Under the pieces are notes generated by a model, which was given only the letters and a program-made list of their open reading frames with translations, searched no databases and was not told the origin of the DNA. A stretch of DNA of 64,000 nt from Vibrio sp. AND4 (GTDB lineage: Bacteria > Pseudomonadota > Gammaproteobacteria > Enterobacterales > Vibrionaceae): positions 62,001 to 126,000 of the forward strand of contig NZ_ABGR01000008.1 of assembly GCF_000171815.1 (NCBI RefSeq). Direction: 5' to 3'. Numbering within the stretch: position 1 is the stretch's first letter; each line of letters opens with the position of its first letter. The translations under genes and the position numbers were made by a program. Below are positions 31,662 to 40,416 of the stretch, piece by piece.

Positions 31662-32645
31662 TCAGAGGCTTAGCTCACCGACCTCTACTGCAAGTGCCAC
31701 GGTAGCACCCACCATTGGGTTGTTACCCATGCCGATGAAGCCCATCATTGCAACGTGTGCTGGTACAGAAGAGCTACCCGCGAATTGCGCATCAGCGTGC
31801 ATGCGACCCATGGTATCGGTCATACCGTAAGACGCAGGACCAGCCGCGACGTTGTCTGGGTGTAGAGTACGACCAGTACCACCACCTGATGCTACAGAGA
31901 AGTAAGGCATGCCTTCACGGTTACGCTCTGCTTTGTATATACCTGCAACTGGATGTTGGAAGCGAGTTGGGTTGGTTGAATTACCTGTGATGCTCACGTC
32001 TACTTGTTCTTTGTGCATGATAGCCACGCCTTCACGTACATCGTCTGCACCGTAACAAAGGATTTCACCACGTGGACCTTGCGAGAATCGGCGACGTTCC
32101 ACCTCTACTAACTCACCAGTTTGGTAGTTGTATTGAGTGCGCACGTAAGTGAAACCATTGATGCGTGATATCAGGTAGGCGGCGTCTTTGCCCAAGCCAT
32201 TTAAGATCACTTTTAATGGATTTTGGCGTGATTTATTCACGTTTAACGCGATTTTGATTGCGCCCTCTGCTGCTGCGAATGACTCGTGACCGGCAAGAAA
32301 AGCAAAACAGCCACTTTCTTCATTCAGTAAACGAGCTGCCAATGCACCGTGCCCGATACCCACTTGGCGTTGCTCTGCCACGCTGCCTGGTTTTGTGCAT
32401 GCTTGCAGTCCTTCGCCGATGATGTTTGCTGCGGCTTCCGCTGTTTTCGCACCGCGAAAAATCGCTAATGCAGTACCTAATGTGTAGGCATCGGCTGCGC
32501 TTTCAAACGCGATAGGTTGAGTGTCCATCACTAGTGCTTTTGGGTCGATACTACGATCCATACAAAATTGGTAAGCCTCTTCCAGAGAAGAAAGTTGCAT
32601 TTCGTCTAGTGTGCGACGTACAGATTCAGTCATTGGAGTGTTCAT
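31662..32645 (-). CDS. GGGtGRT-family protein of unknown function
   Basis: A 327-residue protein recognised by its naming motif: SVASGGGTGRTLHPDNVAAG around residues 248-267. The family is conserved but, to my knowledge, uncharacterised. There is no signal peptide or membrane segment, so it is probably cytoplasmic. Glycine-rich turns are frequent (GFIGMGNNPMVGATVAL near the end), and cysteines occur in YQFCMDRS and SGCFAF. It lies 23 bases downstream of the NifU-like gene, so the two form an operon. The fluoride riboswitch upstream implies induction when fluoride accumulates. An Fe-S client of the NifU-like protein is one hypothesis. Confidence 0.88.
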   Translation of the reverse strand: MNTPMTESVRRTLDEMQLSSLEEAYQFCMDRSIDPKALVMDTQPIAFESAADAYTLGTALAIFRGAKTAEAAANIIGEGLQACTKPGSVAEQRQVGIGHGALAARLLNEESGCFAFLAGHESFAAAEGAIKIALNVNKSRQNPLKVILNGLGKDAAYLISRINGFTYVRTQYNYQTGELVEVERRRFSQGPRGEILCYGADDVREGVAIMHKEQVDVSITGNSTNPTRFQHPVAGIYKAERNREGMPYFSVASGGGTGRTLHPDNVAAGPASYGMTDTMGRMHADAQFAGSSSVPAHVAMMGFIGMGNNPMVGATVALAVEVGELSL

Positions 32646-32668
32646 AATCTCTTTCCTCGTGGTGGCAA

Positions 32669-33361
32669 TTATTGTTGGCGTGGGTTGATGGTGGTTACGG
32701 CTTCGTCAAAACGACCGTAAGTCCCCGTTGCCTTGTCTGCCGCTTCAGCTGCGGGCACGCCTTTGTTGATGGCTTTCATCATCTTGCCTAGGTTGAGATA
32801 TTGATAACCTATCACTTCTTTGTTTTCATCTAGCGCGAGCTTAGTGACGTAGCCTTCTGCCAACTCCATGTAACGTACGCCTTTCGCTTTGGTTGAATAG
32901 CTGGTACCCACTTGGCTACGTTGAGTTTGACCAAGATCCTCCAGTGCTGCGCCAATTTCCAAGCCGCCCTCAGAGAAAGCAGATTGAGTGCGGCCGTAAA
33001 CGAACTGGAGGAAGATTTCGCGCATCGCGACGTTGATAGCATCACAGACCAAATCGGTGTTGAGAGCTTCAAGAATGGTTTTGCCAGTTAAGATTTCAGC
33101 GGCCATCGCTGCGGATTGGGTCATGCCTGAACAGCCAATCGTTTCGATCAAAGCTTCTTCGATGATGCCGCTTTTGACATTGAGCGTCAGTTTTGCTGCA
33201 CCCTGTTGAGGAGCGCAAGCACCAACGCCGTGGCTTAGACCAGAAATCGCGATAACGTCTTTTGGATTGATCATTGCGCCTTCGACAGGGATCGGTGCAG
33301 ATGCATGAAGATCGCCACGTTGAATCGGGCACATTGATTGGATTTCGTGTGAGTATTGCAT
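32669..33361 (-). CDS. NifU/IscU-like iron-sulfur scaffold-type protein
   Basis: A 230-residue cytoplasmic protein with an N-terminal NifU/IscU-like domain. ETIGCSGMTQSAAMAAEIL (about 73-91) resembles the GCxxxxASASM segment of IscU. Cysteines C49 (GACAPQQG), C77 and C106 (LVCDAIN) are placed like the three cluster ligands of the family; C11 is extra. It is longer than IscU (about 128), with an extra C-terminal part of about 100 residues. It lacks the usual LPPVK segment for HscA, so it is not the housekeeping scaffold. It is first gene after the fluoride riboswitch and is followed by the GGGtGRT gene. Confidence 0.82.
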   Translation of the reverse strand: MQYSHEIQSMCPIQRGDLHASAPIPVEGAMINPKDVIAISGLSHGVGACAPQQGAAKLTLNVKSGIIEEALIETIGCSGMTQSAAMAAEILTGKTILEALNTDLVCDAINVAMREIFLQFVYGRTQSAFSEGGLEIGAALEDLGQTQRSQVGTSYSTKAKGVRYMELAEGYVTKLALDENKEVIGYQYLNLGKMMKAINKGVPAAEAADKATGTYGRFDEAVTTINPRQQ

Positions 33362-33472
33362 AGTGTTTTCCCAGTGTATTTTTATTTTTGAGAAAACAGG
33401 GGCAGGGTTGGAGGAGAGTTGAATTGCTCACTACAGAACTCAAGCTTTCACGTCATAAGTAAAAGCATTTCC

Positions 33473-33489
33473 AACAGGGCGGACCTGTT
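33473..33489 (-). promoter_or_regulatory. Candidate expression-platform hairpin of the fluoride riboswitch
   Basis: AACAGG and CCTGTT pair around TCCGC just after the aptamer. It could be the alternative structure switched by fluoride. No strong T run follows, so whether it acts on termination or on translation is not clear from sequence. Confidence 0.45.
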
Positions 33490-33496
33490 TTCGTCT

Positions 33497-33565
33497 CTGT
33501 AGGAGTCATCAGCTATACAAGCGGTTTGAATCATTCGATTCCGGTGGCACCCCATCACCAACCCC
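33497..33565 (-). ncRNA. Fluoride riboswitch (crcB motif) aptamer
   Basis: Read on the minus strand, the conserved parts of the crcB motif are all present in order. GGTG/CACC forms P1 around a loop containing GATGGGGTGCC. A variable hairpin GAATC-GAAT-GATTC follows. Then comes AAACCGC, a short GCT/AGC stem, and the hallmark GCTGATGACTCCTACAG. The loop GGGGT can pair with ACTCC to make the pseudoknot that encloses the fluoride/magnesium site. The element lies 135 bases upstream of the NifU-like gene on the same strand and nothing else lies between. Confidence 0.9.
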
Positions 33566-33675
33566 AATAGATTAGATCTAAGTCACATTAGCCTGCAATA
33601 TAAAACTTAGAGTAATTGGGGATATTAAATTGGTTCTTTATATTGCTACAGATATATAGCGATAAATAAATAGCA

Positions 33676-33704
33676 TAAAAAAACGCCGCACAATGCGACG
33701 TTTT
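33676..33704 (-). terminator. Intrinsic terminator of yebG
   Basis: CGTCGCA and TGCGGCG pair (one wobble) on the minus strand and are followed by seven T residues, about 20 bases after the yebG stop. Confidence 0.85.
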
Positions 33705-33723
33705 CTCGAAACAAATTAGAGGC

Positions 33724-34023
33724 TTATGCAGCGTCTTCTTGCTCGCTATCTTCTTCAACAGCTTCAAGTTTCTTGGCTTTTTTTGGTGCAGGTTTACGTT
33801 TTGCACCCAACGCATGAAGTACTTCGTCTTTATTTTGCGCCAGAAACATAGCAAGATCCTCTTGCTTGCCCTCGTCTTCTAGAAGTTCACTTTTACCCAG
33901 CAGTGAAAATAGCTCATCCGCCATGTCCAACATTTTATCGTATGCGTCAGCTTCCGCTTTAGAGGTAAAAGTCATTTTCTCTTCTCCATTGCGTTCTACC
34001 ACGTACTTGACGATTACAGCCAT
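33724..34023 (-). CDS. yebG: YebG, SOS-induced DNA-damage protein
   Basis: YebG is a small cytoplasmic protein induced in the SOS response; its molecular role is unclear. The 99-residue protein opens with MAVIVKYVVERNGEEKMTF, like E. coli YebG, and ends in a lysine-rich then acidic tail (KRKPAPKKAKK, then EEDSEQED). A LexA box lies 30 bases upstream of the start. It is a single gene with its own terminator. Confidence 0.93.
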   Translation of the reverse strand: MAVIVKYVVERNGEEKMTFTSKAEADAYDKMLDMADELFSLLGKSELLEDEGKQEDLAMFLAQNKDEVLHALGAKRKPAPKKAKKLEAVEEDSEQEDAA

Positions 34024-34052
34024 GGTTGGTCCTCTAAGTTGATTAAATTATA

Positions 34053-34068
34053 CTGGCTTTTTATACAG
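34053..34068. promoter_or_regulatory. LexA (SOS) box of yebG
   Basis: CTGG-N8-ACAG (CTGGCTTTTTATACAG) differs from CTGT-N8-ACAG at one position. Its place, just upstream of a known SOS gene, supports it. Confidence 0.78.
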
Positions 34069-34144
34069 TTTTTGAGTTCATAAGTCTAGCAGCAAGCCTC
34101 AGAATCAGAGTCCGGTGCAACTAAGTGACCAGCATTTGAACTAT

Positions 34145-35089
34145 CTACCTACCTTGAACTACTCCCCTCGAACTAGCCACCCTTGAGGTGTGGGATTGTG
34201 GGCGCTTCCAATTTTGACTGAACTCAATAAATTTACGCAGGAGTGGACTCTGATACTTCTCCTTGTGGATCAAAAGCCAGAAGCGACGTTTCATATCCAG
34301 TGGTATGTTGAGCATTTTTACACGACCATCGCGAATCGCAGGTTCTACTGATAAGCGTGACAGGCAACCTAAACCTAGCCCTGCTGATACTGAGTTAATT
34401 AGTGCTTCTGTTGTGTTGAGCTGAAAAGCCTCATGCCAGTGTTCTATACGTGGAGCGATAGCGCGCATGAAGAACTCTCGAGAACCTGAACCTGCCTCAC
34501 GCAGAACCCATTCCGTGCCTTCGAGTTCGTTTAGCCTGATAGGCCCTGCGTTGAGGTTAGGGTAGTCCGGCGGACAAATCACACACATTTCATCTGCACT
34601 GAATTGCGTTGATTGTAGCTCTGGGTGAATAGTCTTACCCTCAATGAGCGCGATGTCGAGTTCATAGGCGATCAACATGTCACAAATCTGCGCCGAGTTG
34701 GAGATGAACAAACTCTGCGATTGGTGATTTGTTTCATCACGGAAGTCACTTAATAGGTAAGGTGCGACTTGGTTGCCAATGGTGTCGCTGGCACCGATAC
34801 GTAGCAATCCTGATAAAGTTTGGTCGCTATCGAACACACTCTCAATATCCCGAGCTCGGTTAAGGAGTTCATCGGCAAGGGGCAAAAGCTTATGTCCCTC
34901 TTGATTGAGTATTAAGCGGTTATTGATCCGATCAAACAGGTGATGGCCAATCTGTTTCTCTAACTCAGACAGTGCCATACTGACGGCAGCCTTCGAAAGG
35001 AATAGGCTTTCTGAGGCTGCTGTCAGCGTTTTGTGCTGAGTGATCGTAGTAAAAACTTTCAGTTGTTTTAAAGAGATATGACTAGCCAT
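34145..35089 (-). CDS. LysR-family transcriptional regulator divergent from TDT transporter
   Basis: A 314-residue full-length LysR regulator. The N-terminal helix-turn-helix contains LKQLKVFTTITQHKTLTAAS and LSKAAVSMALSELEKQIG (about residues 7-46). The substrate-binding domain follows, with LLRIGASDTIGNQ near residue 94. It is transcribed away from the TDT-family transporter, about 110 bases apart, an arrangement that usually means it regulates its neighbour and itself. The effector is unknown. CysB- or YeiE-like activity is possible, but I would not name it. Confidence 0.9.
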   Translation of the reverse strand: MASHISLKQLKVFTTITQHKTLTAASESLFLSKAAVSMALSELEKQIGHHLFDRINNRLILNQEGHKLLPLADELLNRARDIESVFDSDQTLSGLLRIGASDTIGNQVAPYLLSDFRDETNHQSQSLFISNSAQICDMLIAYELDIALIEGKTIHPELQSTQFSADEMCVICPPDYPNLNAGPIRLNELEGTEWVLREAGSGSREFFMRAIAPRIEHWHEAFQLNTTEALINSVSAGLGLGCLSRLSVEPAIRDGRVKMLNIPLDMKRRFWLLIHKEKYQSPLLRKFIEFSQNWKRPQSHTSRVASSRGVVQGR

Positions 35090-35200
35090 GATGTTCCGTT
35101 AACCAAAGCTGAACGTTAGTTATGAATAATTAGATATATTAGAACGAAGTGCAAGAGTAAACTATCCGCCATAGAAGTTAGCTTGAATTTTGAGGTCGTA

Positions 35201-36154
35201 ATGATTCAAAGAACAAAAGCAAAAGTAATGGGAGCTCCGACCCCAATGGCGGGTCTGGCTCTTGGTATTGCGAGCTTAGGTTGGAGTTGGGAAAACTTCG
35301 CCGAATTAAATGGCTATGGACAGTGGATTAGCGCAGGTATTGCAAGCGTATTATTAGCAATCTTGGCGATTAAGTTTCTTTTTCACAATCATTTGTTGAG
35401 ACAAGATCTTGCACACCCTGTCGTCGGTAGTGTCGTTCCAACTTTCGCGATGGGAACCATGGTGGTGTCAAAGTCATTAGGGCACTTTTTCTCTGTTGCA
35501 GGTGACGTGCTTTGGTTAGTGGCAGTCGTCTTGCATATCGTGTTCCTTGTGAGCTTCTTATACCATCGTGCGAAAGACTTTGAACTACACCACATGGTGC
35601 CAAGTTGGTTCGTTCCACCAGTGGGAATCATAGTGGCGGACGTGTCGTTCTCTGGAAACCCTGTACTTGATCCCATAGCGTACGGTACCTTGGTCTTCGG
35701 TATGGTGGCCTACGCGGTAATGCTACCAATGATGATCTATCGTTTTATGTTTACTCATGAAATCCCAGACGTAGCCAAACCAACCATGGCGATTATGGCG
35801 GCACCTGCAAGCCTATCATTAGCGGGCTACCTTACTGTAACCACGTCGCCTTCACCTGTCATTATTGCTTTGTTGTTTGGTATTGCGGTATTGATGACAG
35901 CCATCACCTACCTAGCCTTCTTTAAATTGCTAAGACTGCCATTTAGCCCGGGCTACGCAGCGTTCACTTTCCCTATGGTGATCGGTGCGACAGCGCTGTT
36001 TAAAACCGCAGATTGGATGGAAGCGCGTGGCCTAGCAGCGCACTATGTACAACAAGTTCGAGGCTTGGCAGGGATTGAGTTGGTTGTGGCAACCATTGTG
36101 GTGTTTTATGTTGGTTTGCAATACATCAATCACTTACTAATTCAGCGAAATTAG
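35201..36154 (+). CDS. TDT-family transporter (TehA/SLAC1-like)
   Basis: A 317-residue inner-membrane protein with about 10 membrane segments. It belongs to the TDT/SLAC1 family (TehA, anion channel-like; other members export sulfite or move C4-dicarboxylates). GAPTPMAGLALGIASLGWSW near the start, GTMVVSK and WFVPPVGIIVADVSFSG are typical. GAGGTCGTA precedes the ATG at 35201; an upstream TTG six codons earlier lacks this. The substrate is not decidable from sequence. The divergent LysR gene suggests inducible expression. Confidence 0.88.
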   Translation: MIQRTKAKVMGAPTPMAGLALGIASLGWSWENFAELNGYGQWISAGIASVLLAILAIKFLFHNHLLRQDLAHPVVGSVVPTFAMGTMVVSKSLGHFFSVAGDVLWLVAVVLHIVFLVSFLYHRAKDFELHHMVPSWFVPPVGIIVADVSFSGNPVLDPIAYGTLVFGMVAYAVMLPMMIYRFMFTHEIPDVAKPTMAIMAAPASLSLAGYLTVTTSPSPVIIALLFGIAVLMTAITYLAFFKLLRLPFSPGYAAFTFPMVIGATALFKTADWMEARGLAAHYVQQVRGLAGIELVVATIVVFYVGLQYINHLLIQRN

Positions 36155-36183
36155 TAACAGCGCATTACGTTTATTGGTAAATG

Positions 36184-36216
36184 AAGCCTCTTGATCTCAC
36201 CAAGAGGCTTTTTTGT
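36184..36216 (+). terminator. Intrinsic terminator of the TDT transporter gene
   Basis: AAGCCTCTTG and CAAGAGGCTT form a perfect 10-bp stem followed by TTTTTTG, 30 bases after the stop. Confidence 0.9.
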
Positions 36217-36270
36217 ATCGCTGAAATGATTCCTTACGCTAATTTAGCGGCATGATGAACATCTGCATTC

Positions 36271-36456
36271 TTATCGTTTGTTGTAAAAGCGGGACATATC
36301 CTCGAGGGAATGTTTAATCACATGCACTGGTACCGTGAGCAGAATCGTAAAATAAGAAGCCAAAATACGGTTGGTCGCTTTCCTGTTTTTGAAACTGAAT
36401 AAATCATCGGTGATCTGCTGGTCACGTTCGATTTGTGTTTGCGTGTAAGATTTAAC
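36271..36456 (-). pseudogene. Possible small gene or gene remnant without usual start codon
   Basis: The frame reads 61 residues and includes ERDQQITDDLFSF, a hydrophobic LASYFTILLTVPVHVI stretch, and a basic end SRFYNKR before TAA. Composition looks like protein rather than chance. A stop codon directly precedes the frame and no standard start exists before a mid-frame TTG. It may be a decayed gene, a sequencing frameshift or chance. I recognise no family. Confidence 0.25.
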
Positions 36457-36600
36457 TTACAAATGTCGATTGTTGGTTGTTTGCGCAGAGTTTGAGTGTT
36501 CTCTAACCTTTTGTTACTTAAGCTATCGAGATCGTTCTGGGAATAAATAAGGCTGTGCTAAGCTTGCTAACAGTTTCCATTGGCATTCGGTGCTCTTACT

Positions 36601-39600
36601 TTGTTTACTGTTTATCACTCTAATCAGGTCGATGTTCTTAAATCACTTCTTGTTGAGCTCATTCGCATCAATCCACTAGAAAACCCTTTCGAAAAAGAGC
36701 AAATCTTGGTGCAAAGCCCAGGCATGTCTCAGTGGCTAAAAATGGAATTGGCAAAAGAGTTTGGTGTTGCCGCAAATCTAGAGTTCCCACTGCCAGCGAC
36801 TTTCATTTGGGAAATGTTCACTCAAGTCTTGACCGATGTGCCAAAGCGCAGTGCCTTCAACAAAGAAGCCATGACATGGAAGCTAATGCACTTGCTTCCG
36901 GGTTTGTTGAACGAAGCGTCATTCGAACCCTTAGCTCGTTATCTCCAGGATGACGATGACCACTCCAAACTGTATCAATTGGCAGAGAAAATTGCCGATA
37001 TCTTCGATGGCTATTTGGTCTATCGCCCGGAATGGATTGCGAACTGGGAAGCTGGACAAACGGTGCCTGAACTTGAAGGTGAGCACCCATGGCAGCCGAT
37101 CTTGTGGCAGGCGTTGTACGATCACACTGTGACCTTGGGGCATTCACCTTATCATCGAGCCAACTTGTACGAGCACTTCATTGATACACTAGAAAACTTT
37201 AACGGTAATTTTGAACATTTGCCGAAGCGTCTGTTTGTGTTTGGTATCTCTTCTCTGCCGCCACGTTATATGGATGCACTAAAAGCCATTGGTGAACATA
37301 TCGATGTGCACCTGATGTTTACCAACCCTTGTCGTTATTACTGGGGTGAAGTTCGCGATCGTAAATTTTTGGCTCGCTTGGCAGCAAAGCATCGTAAACA
37401 CGTGGTGTGGCAAGAAGATCATTCTGAAGTGCGAGGTGAGAGTGAGCAATTAAAAGGCTCACTAGAAGAGAACCTGGTTGATGAATTGCATGCCGATGTG
37501 GTGGGTAATAGTTTATTGGCTTCAATGGGGAAACTCGGGCGCGACAATATGTATTTGCTGTCACAGCTTGAATCCCATGAAATTGAAGCTTTTGTTGATG
37601 TCGAGCGAGACAGTCTACTCCATCAACTTCAAGCCGACATTCTTAATTTAGAAGAGCATCAAGACGACCAGCAAATTGACAGCAGTCAGCACAAACAATT
37701 AGTGACTTTGGGTGATAAATCTCTGAGCTTACATTCTTGCCATAGCCCGATGCGAGAAGTCGAAGTGCTGCACGACCAACTTCTGGCAATGTTCGATGCG
37801 GACCCAACACTGAAACCGCGCGATATTATCGTGATGGTGGCAGACATCAATGCCTACAGCCCTGCCATTCAAGCAGTATTCGGTAACGCACCAGGTGAGC
37901 GATACATTCCTTACTCGATCTCAGACCGAACGGCCGATCAAGAAAGCCCAATATTGGCGGCTTTCATGCAACTTGTTAATTTACCGAATACACGTTGTTT
38001 GGCTTCTGAATTGCTTGAACTGTTAGAAACGCCAGCGATTTTACAGCGATTTGAACTCAGCGAAGACGATTTCCTACAAGCCAAACAATGGGTGGAAGAA
38101 TCTGGCATTCGCTGGGGGCTTGATAGCCATACAGGCGGCGAATTTGAACTACCAGAAACACGTCAAAATACATGGCTATTTGGTATCCAGCGTATGCTAT
38201 TGGGCTACGCGATGCCTGAATCAGCCAGTCTTTTTGAAGCGCAACAAGGGAGCCTTGCACCATACAATGAAGTTCAAGGTATGGGGGCAGAGCTTGCGGG
38301 TAAGTTAGCCCACTTTATTCAACAAATCAGCCACTATCGAGGCAAACTTTCCCATGCTCAGTCGATTGACGCATGGCGCGAGATCTTGGTGGCGATGTTA
38401 GATGGCTTCTTCTTAGTTGAGCTAGAGGGGGAAATGGCGCTCAAGTCGATTCGAGATACCTTGAGTCAACTGAAAGAACAGCTCACTGATGCCGATTTTG
38501 AAGACGACTTGTCGCCTGCGATTGTTCGTCAATATCTGCAAAACAAACTGTCAGGAACAAGAGTCAGTCAGCGTTTCCTTGCCGGACAAGTGAATTTCTG
38601 TACTCTGATGCCGATGCGTTCGATCCCATTTAGAAGCGTGTGTTTGCTTGGGATGAATGATGGTGTTTACCCGCGTTCAATGCCTCCGGAAGGTTTTGAC
38701 TTAATGACGGGGCGCACTAAACCTGGTGACCGTTCGCGTCGAGATGATGACCGGTACCTATTTTTAGAAGCCGTGTTGTCTGCGCAGCAAAGTTTGTACA
38801 TCAGCTACGTTGGCCGATCTATCCAAGATAACACTGAGCGTGTGCCGTCTGTACTGGTATCGGAGTTGATGGAATATTGCCATCAAAACTACTGTCTAGA
38901 GGGTGATCAAGAACAGCCAGTCGATGACTCCGGAGATAAACTGCTCAACGAGTTAGTGAACGTGCATGCGATGGTGCCATTCAGCCCGAACTCATTCCAA
39001 GGTTCACATGCAAGCTACGCCAAAGAGTGGATTCCTGCTGCATTGACCCAAAGCAATCAATTGCAAGGCAGTGCGCGTGGTGAGTTTAACCGTGCATTGG
39101 ATGATTACTTGCTCGGAGCGAGCTTCCCAATCGAGCTGGACTTGGTGGAATTACAGCGCTTTTGGCGCTTGCCAGTACAGTATTTCTTTAATCGCCGTTT
39201 GAAAGTGATTTTCGAGCCACCATTACCGATAATGGCAGATGATGAACCATTCGTGTTGGGTGGCTTAGAAAGTTACCAGATGCGTGATGAGTTACTGGAA
39301 ACCTTACTCGAAACCGCCATTACTCAACCGTCGGCAAAAGCAGATGTACTCAAGCATTTTATGAGTGAACAACGTGCTCAAGGCAAACTCCCAGTTGGTG
39401 CATTCGGTGATATCGAGTTTGAGACCAACCGCGTGCAAGCTGAAGAGCTGGTGGATAAATTGGCCTTCTTATCTGGGGCTCCGCAAGATGATTTAGAAAT
39501 CGACCTTACCTTTGATGTGCTTGGCGAAGGGAAGAATATTCGTTTAATAGGTTGGCTAACCCAGTGTTATCAGTCTGGCTTGATTCGTTACCGAAGCGGT

Positions 39601-40074
39601 AGAATTCGTGCGCAGGATTATCTTGCTGCATGGATTGATCATCTTGCTATGTCGGCTTCCGGTCAGGCGAGAAAGACCCATGTTATCGGATATGATCGAA
39701 AGGAAGGGGCTGTACACTTGGTTTACCCAGCAATGGCAGACGCTGCAAAAGCTAAACAACTGCTTGCTGAACTAGTACGTTTGTTTTTTGAAGGCATGAC
39801 TAAGCCATTGCCATATTTCCCGAAAACTGCACTTGCGTGTGTTGATGCGGGCTTTAGCCGCGGGCATTGGGCCGATGATGAAGAGAAATCGCTCAAGAAA
39901 ATGGCCGATGCATTCAATGATGGCTATATGAGCCCGGGCGAAGGAAATAACGCCTATATTTCGCGTATTTGGTCTGCTTGGAATGATGAGCTTGCAGCAG
40001 AGGTACGTATGTTGACGGCGTTGGTTTTGCAAGGTGCAAGATTGGCGGCGACAGAGGCCAGTGATGAAAATTAA
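36601..40074 (+). CDS. recC: Exodeoxyribonuclease V gamma subunit RecC
   Basis: RecC is the Chi-recognising, DNA-splitting subunit of RecBCD, which repairs double-strand breaks and degrades foreign linear DNA. The protein is 1157 residues (E. coli about 1122). It has an inactive helicase-like N-terminal half (QSPGMSQWLKMELA near residue 39) and a nuclease-like C-terminal fold. No ATG is available near the expected N-terminus. TTG at 36601 gives MFTVYHSNQVDVL, which aligns with RecC N-termini; another TTG at 36580 would add seven residues. It is followed by recB after 342 bases and has no ptrA between, unlike E. coli. Confidence 0.95.
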   Translation: MFTVYHSNQVDVLKSLLVELIRINPLENPFEKEQILVQSPGMSQWLKMELAKEFGVAANLEFPLPATFIWEMFTQVLTDVPKRSAFNKEAMTWKLMHLLPGLLNEASFEPLARYLQDDDDHSKLYQLAEKIADIFDGYLVYRPEWIANWEAGQTVPELEGEHPWQPILWQALYDHTVTLGHSPYHRANLYEHFIDTLENFNGNFEHLPKRLFVFGISSLPPRYMDALKAIGEHIDVHLMFTNPCRYYWGEVRDRKFLARLAAKHRKHVVWQEDHSEVRGESEQLKGSLEENLVDELHADVVGNSLLASMGKLGRDNMYLLSQLESHEIEAFVDVERDSLLHQLQADILNLEEHQDDQQIDSSQHKQLVTLGDKSLSLHSCHSPMREVEVLHDQLLAMFDADPTLKPRDIIVMVADINAYSPAIQAVFGNAPGERYIPYSISDRTADQESPILAAFMQLVNLPNTRCLASELLELLETPAILQRFELSEDDFLQAKQWVEESGIRWGLDSHTGGEFELPETRQNTWLFGIQRMLLGYAMPESASLFEAQQGSLAPYNEVQGMGAELAGKLAHFIQQISHYRGKLSHAQSIDAWREILVAMLDGFFLVELEGEMALKSIRDTLSQLKEQLTDADFEDDLSPAIVRQYLQNKLSGTRVSQRFLAGQVNFCTLMPMRSIPFRSVCLLGMNDGVYPRSMPPEGFDLMTGRTKPGDRSRRDDDRYLFLEAVLSAQQSLYISYVGRSIQDNTERVPSVLVSELMEYCHQNYCLEGDQEQPVDDSGDKLLNELVNVHAMVPFSPNSFQGSHASYAKEWIPAALTQSNQLQGSARGEFNRALDDYLLGASFPIELDLVELQRFWRLPVQYFFNRRLKVIFEPPLPIMADDEPFVLGGLESYQMRDELLETLLETAITQPSAKADVLKHFMSEQRAQGKLPVGAFGDIEFETNRVQAEELVDKLAFLSGAPQDDLEIDLTFDVLGEGKNIRLIGWLTQCYQSGLIRYRSGRIRAQDYLAAWIDHLAMSASGQARKTHVIGYDRKEGAVHLVYPAMADAAKAKQLLAELVRLFFEGMTKPLPYFPKTALACVDAGFSRGHWADDEEKSLKKMADAFNDGYMSPGEGNNAYISRIWSAWNDELAAEVRMLTALVLQGARLAATEASDEN

Positions 40075-40416
40075 GTTGGCGAATGTGAATTGATTGTACA
40101 GAGAGAGTAGGGTGGCCGCCAGAAAATCATTATTGTTTGTAGGGCGTTTGCTGTGCGGCCGCAAGGTCAGAGGGACCGTGATTGGTTTGAATCTAGCCGC
40201 CTAACAGGCTGGCTAATTGCATGGGCCGCATACTAACGGTACTTCATAATGACTACCGTGAGTGAGATCCCACTAACCTGTAAATGTTGCGATTTATTGG
40301 TAGTGAGTAGAGTTTTTTAACGATAGACAGTATTAGAGGACTGATTGATCTTTAGAAGTGATTTACCTTCTGAACATCAACATGTCCTTATTGAATACTT
40401 GGAGAGATTCAGCGTT
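40075..40416. other. recC-recB spacer
   Basis: These 342 bases hold no supported gene. One hairpin stands out at 40195-40214 (AGCCGCCT / AGGCTGGCT with one bulge). A candidate recB promoter is likely but not obvious. No peptidase gene or remnant is visible. Confidence 0.5.

Larger units (their letters stand above)
33362..33723. other. Leader region of the NifU-like operon and yebG 3' region
   Basis: These 362 bases hold the yebG terminator (33676-33704), a fluoride riboswitch (33497-33565, minus strand) and its downstream hairpin (33473-33489). The 135 bases between aptamer and start codon carry no gene. Minus-strand frames here are shadows. Confidence 0.75.
36155..36600. other. Region between TDT transporter and recC
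   Basis: These 446 bases contain the terminator at 36184-36216, then the recC promoter region. On the minus strand, 36271-36456 is an open frame of 61 codons with protein-like composition but no ATG, GTG or TTG at its beginning (see the separate entry). Confidence 0.5.

Noticed and set aside
31534..31830. 98-codon plus-strand frame near the GGGtGRT gene
   Set aside because: Most of it is antisense to the GGGtGRT coding region and it spans that operon's terminator.
33588..33854. 88-codon minus-strand frame overlapping yebG
   Set aside because: It is a shadow of yebG that continues through the yebG terminator.
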